In this document: one piece after another, positions 59,798 to 64,000 of the stretch
Layout: each line of letters starts with the position of its first letter
How positions within the stretch are numbered: the stretch's first letter is position 1
Source of the DNA: a virus
IMG/VR virus record: IMGVR_UViG_3300042937_000753
Span: 23,483 to 87,482 of that record
DNA: 64,000 bases
Strand: one strand, 5' to 3'
Position numbers and translations under genes: made by a program
The notes under the pieces: model-generated
Seen by the model: the letters and a program-made list of their open reading frames with translations, nothing else
Databases searched by the model: none
Told to the model about the DNA's origin: nothing

Positions 59798-60337
59798 CTA
59801 CTTAGTAGTCTTAGCCTTTGGTGTTGAAGTTTCTTCAACATCCATAGTGGCATCTTCAGATGCAACTAATGCTTCTTCAGAAGCTTCTGCTGTGAAGTCC
59901 TCTTCATCAGCATCATCTTCATCATCCGAAAGCATAGCTGAGGTTGAGGAAGAGACAGGTGTGCTATCAGCATACCTCTTTGCAGCTTCAGCTGCATAGG
60001 CCTGACCAAAGTCAGCGCCCATACTCTTGGATACAAGAGTTTCAAATTGCAGGTCGGACTTGTCTAAAGTCCAAGACCCTGCATTGTCACCCATTTGTAT
60101 TTGATACAAAGGGTGCCACATATTCTTTCCCGGTAACGGGTAAGAAGTGAAATACAACGGAGTTTTATTTCCACTAGTCAAGATGAGCTTGCCATCAGGA
60201 CTAGATTTAAAGATAGGTTCCCTATCTTTATAGTTGTTGCTAATGAAATTAGCCAACTCATTAGAAGTGCCACGCACTTCATAGATTGCTAAGGTTCCAC
60301 CTTTGCCAATCTTAAGAAATTTTGCTTGTAAAGCCAT
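59798..60337 (-). CDS. Early acidic-tailed protein (179 aa)
   Basis: N-terminal globular part (FLKIGKGGTLAIYEVRGTSNELANFI, NKTPLYFTSYPLPGKNMWHPLYQI) and, from about residue 128, a low-complexity Ser/Ala/Asp/Glu tail (SDDEDDADEEDFTAEASEEA). Acidic tails of this kind occur in SSBs and DNA mimics. It has its own CTAGCCC element and strong terminator, so it is probably abundant early. Function unknown. Confidence 0.8.
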   Translation of the reverse strand: MALQAKFLKIGKGGTLAIYEVRGTSNELANFISNNYKDREPIFKSSPDGKLILTSGNKTPLYFTSYPLPGKNMWHPLYQIQMGDNAGSWTLDKSDLQFETLVSKSMGADFGQAYAAEAAKRYADSTPVSSSTSAMLSDDEDDADEEDFTAEASEEALVASEDATMDVEETSTPKAKTTK

Positions 60338-60374
60338 AATTTATAAATTTAATTGATTTATCAATTTAAGTTAA

Positions 60375-60381
60375 GGGCTAG
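60375..60381 (-). promoter_or_regulatory. Early CTAGCCC element, copy 2
   Basis: Minus strand TTTTTCCCTCTTTTTTCTAGCCCTTAACTTAA, ending 38 nt before the ATG of 59798-60337. Contains the same pyrimidine tract-CTAGCCCTT-ACTTAA order as copy 3. Confidence 0.6.
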
Positions 60382-60392
60382 AAAAAAGAGGG

Positions 60393-60430
60393 AAAAAACA
60401 GTTAAAGGACCTTAGTCCTTTAAACCTGTT
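60393..60430 (-). terminator. Intrinsic terminator with stop codon in the loop
   Basis: TTAAAGGAC (60402-60410) pairs with GTCCTTTAA (60415-60423), extended by AACAG/CTGTT. The TAA stop of 60412-60639 lies in the 4-nt loop (60411-60414). T6 follows on the minus strand. Confidence 0.9.
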
Positions 60431-60639
60431 TTATCTTCTGATGAGACTTTGTCATCCAAAGTGTCATCATATTGGAATGAGCCTGTCTCAATCCAATTAT
60501 AGACTTCTGCCTTATAGGCATAGTCTATACATTTGCCATCTTCAAAGAAGATTGCATATGTCTTTCTTCCCTCATGTTCATCTTGAGGGACTACTGTACC
60601 TGTCCACAGGTATAGTACAAAAATTAATTTTGTTAGCAT
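60412..60639 (-). CDS. Early small protein with hydrophobic N-terminus (75 aa)
   Basis: MLTKLIFVLYLWTGTVV could be a signal or anchor; the rest is acidic (DEHEGRKTYAIFFEDGKCIDY...). It forms a monocistronic cassette with copy 3 of the CTAGCCC element and a stop-in-loop terminator. Unassigned. Confidence 0.76.
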   Translation of the reverse strand: MLTKLIFVLYLWTGTVVPQDEHEGRKTYAIFFEDGKCIDYAYKAEVYNWIETGSFQYDDTLDDKVSSEDKTGLKD

Positions 60640-60684
60640 AACTAAATTGATTTACTTAAAATGGGTTTATACATTTTAAGTCAA

Positions 60685-60691
60685 GGGCTAG
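60685..60691 (-). promoter_or_regulatory. Early CTAGCCC element, copy 3
   Basis: Minus strand TTTTTCCCTCTCTTACTAGCCCTTGACTTAA, 46 nt before the ATG of 60412-60639. TTGAC resembles a -35 hexamer, but no -10 lies at 17-nt spacing, so the whole motif may be a phage-polymerase promoter. Confidence 0.6.
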
Positions 60692-60701
60692 TAAGAGAGG
60701 G

Positions 60702-60732
60702 AAAAAGAAAGAAGAACTATTTGTTCTTCTTT
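60702..60732 (-). terminator. Intrinsic terminator around the stop codon
   Basis: AAAGAAGAAC (60708-60717) pairs with GTTCTTCTTT (60723-60732). The TAG stop (60717-60719) starts in the stem and runs into the 5-nt loop. CTTTTTC follows on the minus strand. Confidence 0.85.
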
Positions 60733-60935
60733 ATTGTTAGCTCACCATGGACTTTGACTGCATAGACAAAGCCATTGGTGGCATTAGCCTTAAGATCTAC
60801 AAGGTAGGTCTTACCAGGCTTCAAAGCTTTAGCTTTGGATTTGCTAATCACAAATGGTTTCATGCCATTTGGATAGCAGATCACACTAGTGTTAGAATGA
60901 GGGTTAGCAATAACCCGAGTTATAATACTATTCAT
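60717..60935 (-). CDS. First early gene: small basic protein (72 aa)
   Basis: Lys-rich protein (FVISKSKAKALKPGKTYLVDLKANA) ending in ELTIKKNK. It is the promoter-proximal gene of the whole minus-strand block and has its own terminator, so it may be made immediately after infection. No known domain; a nucleic-acid- or host-target-binding role is plausible. Confidence 0.75.
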   Translation of the reverse strand: MNSIITRVIANPHSNTSVICYPNGMKPFVISKSKAKALKPGKTYLVDLKANATNGFVYAVKVHGELTIKKNK

Positions 60936-60966
60936 AAGATAAAATTTAGATTTTAGATTATGACAA

Positions 60967-60973
60967 GGGCTAG
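60967..60973 (-). promoter_or_regulatory. Early CTAGCCC element, copy 4
   Basis: Minus strand GCTAGCCCTTGTCATAA, 32 nt before the ATG of 60717-60935. It keeps the core but lacks the pyrimidine tract of copies 1-3. Confidence 0.5.
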
Positions 60974-61232
60974 CAGCACAGCTGTCCTATGTCAGAACTT
61001 GTGATGACTAGACAGCTAGTGTGACATGCTCTGCATGGAACAGTCAGTAGAAACATTTCCTGCCAGGGAAATTTTCTTGCAAAAGATGGACAAATTTATT
61101 TGGACAGCTTGCAGCACCAGGGGGTACCCCTGCCGAGCGGAAGGGCCGGGGGGCCATGAAGGGAGGCCCCATCACTTTCTCTAACATACTACAAAAATTC
61201 TATAGAAAAATTTTTTTTTTAAAATTTATTTA

Positions 61233-61240
61233 TATATTTG
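61233..61240 (+). promoter_or_regulatory. Candidate -7 box TATATTTG (1)
   Basis: Exact match to the Bacteroidota -7 consensus TAnnTTTG, in the A/T-rich part of the divergent region. No clear -33 element. Confidence 0.45.
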
Positions 61241-61277
61241 TACATGTTCATATCATAATGTTTAAAAGGTTATGCTG

Positions 61278-61305
61278 GAAGCCCTGGAAATTTTTCCGGG
61301 GTTTC
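61278..61305 (+). other. 12-bp hairpin in plus-strand leader
   Basis: GAAGCCCUGGAA pairs with UUCCGGGGUUUC around AUUU. Two U-G pairs make it better in plus RNA. It lies between the two TATATTTG boxes, so a transcript from box 1 would carry it; attenuation or leader function is possible. Confidence 0.55.
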
Positions 61306-61327
61306 TGGTTTAAATAAAAAAAGTTTT

Positions 61328-61335
61328 TATATTTG
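61328..61335 (+). promoter_or_regulatory. Candidate -7 box TATATTTG (2)
   Basis: Exact TAnnTTTG match 22 nt before the ATG of the first plus-strand gene. Probable promoter of the late/plus block if host sigma factor is used. Confidence 0.55.
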
Positions 61336-61357
61336 TAGCACCAACAAACTAAGTAAC

Positions 61358-61561
61358 ATGGCAGATAAAATATTAATCTCTATTGTAGAGAAAGAACAAG
61401 GACTAGAAATAATGCTAGGAGATGGGTGTTATGATAACCTAGCTCTTATAGGTTTATTAGAAAAGATTAAGTTAAATCTTTTATCACAACTACCTGAGCA
61501 GGATGGTCCCTTGGAAGAAAAAAAATCAAAAAAAATTACTAATAAAAATTACGATGCCTAG
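61358..61561 (+). CDS. Small hypothetical protein (67 aa)
   Basis: MADKILISIVEKEQGLEIMLGDGCYDNL... with a Lys-rich C-terminus. First gene of the plus block after the divergent region; overlaps the next start by 8 nt. No family recognised. Confidence 0.7.
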   Translation: MADKILISIVEKEQGLEIMLGDGCYDNLALIGLLEKIKLNLLSQLPEQDGPLEEKKSKKITNKNYDA

Positions 61562-61808
61562 GTATGTAAAGAAACCTATTGAGATAGATGCTATCCAATG
61601 GACTGGTGAAAACACAACTGAGATTTTGAACTTTTGTTCTGACTGTTACAGCTATGTGAGAGATGATACTCCGGTATTAGCTATCAATACTCTAGAAGGT
61701 AACATGAAAGCTTCATTAGGAGATTATGTTATTAAGGGTCTTATTGGTGAATTCTATGCATGCAAACCTGAAGTTTTTACAAAGACTTATGAAGAAGTAA
61801 CAATTTAA
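61554..61808 (+). CDS. Conserved phage protein (PGDYVIKG type, 84 aa)
   Basis: Start at ATG 61554 (MPRYVKKPIEIDAIQWTGEN), which overlaps the previous stop; an upstream ATG at 61503 would read through the earlier gene in another frame. It has INTLEGNMKASLGDYVIKGLIGEFYACKP, a signature of a very widespread small phage protein without known function. Confidence 0.85.
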   Translation: MPRYVKKPIEIDAIQWTGENTTEILNFCSDCYSYVRDDTPVLAINTLEGNMKASLGDYVIKGLIGEFYACKPEVFTKTYEEVTI

Positions 61809-61817
61809 ATTATATAT

Positions 61818-62105
61818 ATGAAACCGTTTAGTTTATTAAGAGGAAGAAGAATTATTATCAGTGTTCCTGAAAAGAAAGAGTCAGTAATTAAGTTGAGTGA
61901 GAAAGATGAAGATGCTGTAATGTATGAAGCAATGAAGGCTTGGTTAAAGTTGACAGTATATGCGGTAGGTGATAAATGTGAAGATATAAAAGAAGGAGAT
62001 GTAGTTTATATCCCTTATGCTGCACTAGAACATTCTGAAAAAATTGATCTTGACGGTACTGTAAGATTGATCTTGAATGAAGGTGATGTTGCTATTATAT
62101 GGTAA
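61818..62105 (+). CDS. GroES-like co-chaperonin (putative)
   Basis: The 95-residue protein opens RGRRIIISVPEKKESVIKLSEKDED, then LTVYAVGDKCEDIKEGDVVYIPY and ends LILNEGDVAIIW. The spacing of VPEKKES, AVGD...GDVV and a final xEGDV-I strand fits the GroES beta-barrel. Phages such as T4 (gp31) encode their own GroES to fold capsid protein. Here it sits at the head of structural genes, consistent with capsid folding. Call by pattern only. Confidence 0.55.
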   Translation: MKPFSLLRGRRIIISVPEKKESVIKLSEKDEDAVMYEAMKAWLKLTVYAVGDKCEDIKEGDVVYIPYAALEHSEKIDLDGTVRLILNEGDVAIIW

Positions 62106-62164
62106 CATATTCCTCTATCTAGTTAGAAAGATATTTATTATATTTACAATAAGAATTAATTATT

Positions 62165-62359
62165 ATGTTTAAGGCAGTTATATTTATTACAGGTCTTGCT
62201 ATTCTAGGATTTTTATTTCTAGTACATAATGCAATGAACAAACCAATTTATAATAAAATGTCCAATGTATGGGAAGATGACCCCATTGGCAGACATTATT
62301 CCAATGTAACAATTGTTGCTATGTTATTCATAGCTTTTATTATGGGGTTGATGTTCTAA
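62165..62359 (+). CDS. Two-helix small membrane protein (64 aa)
   Basis: Two hydrophobic segments (VIFITGLAILGFLFLVHNAM, TIVAMLFIAFIMGLMF) flank a short polar loop. Holin-like topology, but no lysin is visible nearby. It is followed by a strong plus-strand terminator. Confidence 0.72.
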   Translation: MFKAVIFITGLAILGFLFLVHNAMNKPIYNKMSNVWEDDPIGRHYSNVTIVAMLFIAFIMGLMF

Positions 62360-62385
62360 AGAGTTTTCTCTAGTCAAATGAAAAG

Positions 62386-62419
62386 ATCCTTAGAAACTTT
62401 TTTTCTGAGGATTTTTTTT
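62386..62419 (+). terminator. Intrinsic terminator (plus strand)
   Basis: ATCCTTAGAAA (62386-62396) pairs with TTTCTGAGGAT (62402-62412), one U-G pair, then T8. It closes the small-gene unit before the structural gene at 62474. Confidence 0.9.
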
Positions 62420-62473
62420 ATTCAATTATTTTTTGTATATTATAGTGTATATATTTATTAAAACAAAACAATC

Positions 62474-63103
62474 ATGGATATTCTAAATTTTATTTCCTGG
62501 ATTAAGGGAAAAAGACTGGTTACTACAGTAGACCCAGCTAAGGCATTATTACCTGTTGCACTTAAAGACGGCAGGAGAGATGATGATTACAAAACAGGTG
62601 CAATCACAGTAGAAGACTTTGCTGCTGTAGTGGCAGATCCTTCTGTAACTTTTGTGCAGGGTTCATTAGAACCAAAAGTTCAAGCTACAATGACTCCAAT
62701 AGGAGGTACAATAACTAGGAGTAATGGTACTGTACTTAAAAGATACAGAATACAAGGTATTGCTGACCTTGCAGGTTCAAATTTATATGCTCTTTTTATT
62801 GGAGTTGTATCAGGTTCTAATACTTCTCTTAGAGTAAGAGAAGATTCAGTAATCTTAGCACAAAATACTACTGCATATGACACTGTTGCTTCTGCAATGA
62901 ACTTTAATGCTTTAGTAGCTGATACGGCAGGTAATTTAATTTCAACAACAACTGCTTTTATAGTAGATGATAATACAGTTGGTCCTATACAAGATCATTA
63001 TTATACTTTGGTAATGACAGCAGGTGTTACATTTAAAGCTCAAGTACATATTGACTTTACAATAGCAATACCTGAAACAGAAACAGTAGAATTCTTTAAT
63101 TAA
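62474..63103 (+). CDS. Putative structural protein (209 aa)
   Basis: It opens MDILNFISWIKGKRLVTTVDPAKALLPVALKD and has RRDDDYKTGAITVEDF and a Ser/Thr/Ala-rich beta C-terminal half (LFIGVVSGSNTSLRV...), typical of minor tail or fibre proteins. I recall a similar opening from Bacteroidota phage structural proteins. Leader AATCATG is shared with later genes. Confidence 0.72.
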   Translation: MDILNFISWIKGKRLVTTVDPAKALLPVALKDGRRDDDYKTGAITVEDFAAVVADPSVTFVQGSLEPKVQATMTPIGGTITRSNGTVLKRYRIQGIADLAGSNLYALFIGVVSGSNTSLRVREDSVILAQNTTAYDTVASAMNFNALVADTAGNLISTTTAFIVDDNTVGPIQDHYYTLVMTAGVTFKAQVHIDFTIAIPETETVEFFN

Positions 63104-63117
63104 TAAACTTAGAAATC

Positions 63118-63240
63118 ATGGAAAAAGAAAATAGATTGTATGCTTTTTTAGTAAGCAAATACGGTGTTGCAGTTGCAGACAAAGCAATGATTAACTTTGC
63201 AGACAAACAAAAAAAGTATGTTGAAAAACCTAAACAATAA
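63118..63240 (+). CDS. Small hypothetical protein (40 aa)
   Basis: ATG at 63118 with leader AAATCATGG, TAA at 63238-63240. Sequence MEKENRLYAFLVSKYGVAVADKAMINFADKQKKY: short charged helical protein. Position between structural genes and the shared leader support it. Function unknown. Confidence 0.68.
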   Translation: MEKENRLYAFLVSKYGVAVADKAMINFADKQKKYVEKPKQ

Positions 63241-63288
63241 ATAACATGACTATTTAGTAAAAATTGTTCAATAATTAAAACTTAAATC

Positions 63289-63546
63289 ATGGCTAAAGAA
63301 AAATATAATGTTAACACGGTTAACATTAGAAACGTGTCAAGTTATGTCAATATAATATCTCAGATATTTTTAGACAATCCGGGTGCTAAAGAAGCAGAAT
63401 TAACAACATTGTTTAAATGTCTTTTAAGTGCCGGTATTTATGAATCAATAAATGCTGCGGTGTTAGCAGGTGTACCTGTTGGAACATTTGTAATTATTGA
63501 TGATCCTGAAACTCCAGAGCTTGACTTTGATATTAAGGTAGTATAA
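63289..63546 (+). CDS. Hypothetical structural-region protein (85 aa)
   Basis: MAKEKYNVNTVNIRNVSSYVNIISQIFL, then an Ala/Gly-rich AGIYESINAAVLAGVPVGTFVIIDDP. Leader AAATCATGG. Followed by a terminator. No known family; context suggests a virion or assembly protein. Confidence 0.68.
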   Translation: MAKEKYNVNTVNIRNVSSYVNIISQIFLDNPGAKEAELTTLFKCLLSAGIYESINAAVLAGVPVGTFVIIDDPETPELDFDIKVV

Positions 63547-63556
63547 TACTAACATT

Positions 63557-63581
63557 ACAGCCTCTATAAGGGGCTGTTTTT
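63557..63581 (+). terminator. Intrinsic terminator (plus strand)
   Basis: ACAGCCTCT pairs with AGGGGCTGT (63557-63577), one U-G pair, 3-nt loop, then TTTTT. Lies between 63289-63546 and 63595. Confidence 0.8.
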
Positions 63582-63594
63582 AAATTTTAAAACT

Positions 63595-64000
63595 ATGTCA
63601 AATAGTATAGGAGACTTAAAAAATAGTGGACTACAAGGCAATAATTGGCCTTGGCAGTACAAAGTATTACTAGGTCTAGATAAAATTGTAAGTGCAATTG
63701 GTGATACTGAGTATGAAGCTCAGATAATACTAGCTACTTGTCCCGGACCAGTTCCTGCATCTGGATATTATCTAGAAGTACGTATATATAATACAACTAC
63801 AGGAACCTTTGGTGCACCTGTATATTACCTTCCAGGTAGTACAACACCAGTTAATCTTTCAACATGTACAAAGGAATATGCAAATGATTCATTAGTACTT
63901 ACACAGATTTTAACTGAGTTACTTGACCAAGGTGTTACATTAGATGCAATTGAAACTAGCGTTCAACTTATAGATAATTGTGTAGGAACAGATGGGGTTA
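63595..64000 (+). CDS. Structural/tail-region protein, 3'-truncated by window edge
   Basis: ATG at 63595; the frame stays open to 64000 (at least 135 codons). The opening NSGLQGNNWPWQYKVLLGLDKI and the beta-rich GYYLEVRIYNTTTGTFGAPVYYLPG resemble Bacteroidota phage tail or neck proteins that carry a QGNN-PWQ motif (recollection). The end lies outside the window. Confidence 0.7.
   Translation, partial: MSNSIGDLKNSGLQGNNWPWQYKVLLGLDKIVSAIGDTEYEAQIILATCPGPVPASGYYLEVRIYNTTTGTFGAPVYYLPGSTTPVNLSTCTKEYANDSLVLTQILTELLDQGVTLDAIETSVQLIDNCVGTDGV

Larger units (their letters stand above)
60936..61357. promoter_or_regulatory. Divergent control region with GC-rich island
   Basis: It separates the minus-strand early block from the plus-strand block. 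Contents from left: CTAGCCC element copy 4 (60967-60973), GC-rich island about 61110-61175 with palindrome GGGGTACCCC and GGGGCC/GGCCCC, A/T-rich tract, TATATTTG box 1 (61233-61240), a 12-bp hairpin (61278-61305), TATATTTG box 2 (61328-61335). No gene seen (a 32-codon frame at 61086 is not convincing). Plausible site for early/late promoters, origin or packaging signal. Confidence 0.65.

Noticed and set aside
61086-61184. 32-codon frame across the GC-rich island
   Set aside because: Composition reflects the G/C tract (Gly, Arg, Pro) and no homolog-like pattern or leader is seen.
1-64000. Reassigned stop codon (TAG or TGA), as in some crAss-like phages
   Set aside because: TAA, TAG and TGA all terminate genes with sensible lengths and tight downstream starts, and the giant frames are intact in the standard code.
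1-64000. CRISPR array or insertion sequence
   Set aside because: No regularly spaced repeats with unique spacers and no transposase-like frame with terminal repeats were seen.

Overview
The window is an A+T-rich segment of a double-stranded DNA tailed phage, best explained as a crAss-like phage (order Crassvirales) infecting a Bacteroidota host. The evidence is a >22 kb run of three giant abutting genes, one carrying the DFDID signature of crAss-like virion RNA polymerases; a long opposite-strand replication block (family B DNA polymerase, DnaB-type helicase, primase, SSB-like protein, Sak4-like ATPase, uracil-DNA glycosylase, PD-(D/E)XK nuclease, SF2 helicase); A-rich translation leaders without clear Shine-Dalgarno sites; and TAnnTTTG promoter-like boxes as in Bacteroidota. 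TAA, TAG and TGA all end plausible genes, so the standard bacterial code applies. AGA is a frequent Arg codon and the phage encodes a tRNA-Arg(UCU).

Layout. 1-23149 (+): end of the late/virion cargo block, with three giant proteins (first one cut by the window edge) and a 47-aa basic protein. 23151-57529 (-): about 60 genes read right to left, tightly packed with 1-4 nt stop/start overlaps and broken by intrinsic terminators. Its left half holds replication and recombination genes. Its right half holds small regulatory, membrane and host-interaction genes (ClpS-like adaptor, macro domain, lipoprotein, ParB-like protein, HNH protein, HTH protein). One plus-strand gene (41951-42274) sits alone inside this block. 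A tRNA lies at 53781-53854. 57530-59797 (-): three membrane or unknown small genes separated by roughly 450, 600 and 490 nt of non-coding sequence rich in hairpins, including an H-type pseudoknot and a terminator-ended three-way-junction candidate. 59798-60935 (-): three single-gene early cassettes, each with a repeated CTAGCCC element upstream and an intrinsic terminator at or around its stop codon. 60936-61357: divergent control region with a GC-rich island and two TATATTTG boxes. 61358-64000 (+): start of the plus-strand block, with small genes (one GroES-like) and then structural genes continuing past the right edge.

Working model (inference from crAss-like biology): the giant RNA polymerase and companion cargo proteins are packaged and ejected with the DNA. 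The polymerase then reads the minus-strand early block from the right-hand promoter elements, and the plus-strand late block follows. The most unusual unexplained signals are the structured non-coding tract at 57.5-59.8 kb, the repeated early element, the terminators built around stop codons, and the enzyme-like domains spread through the giant cargo proteins.
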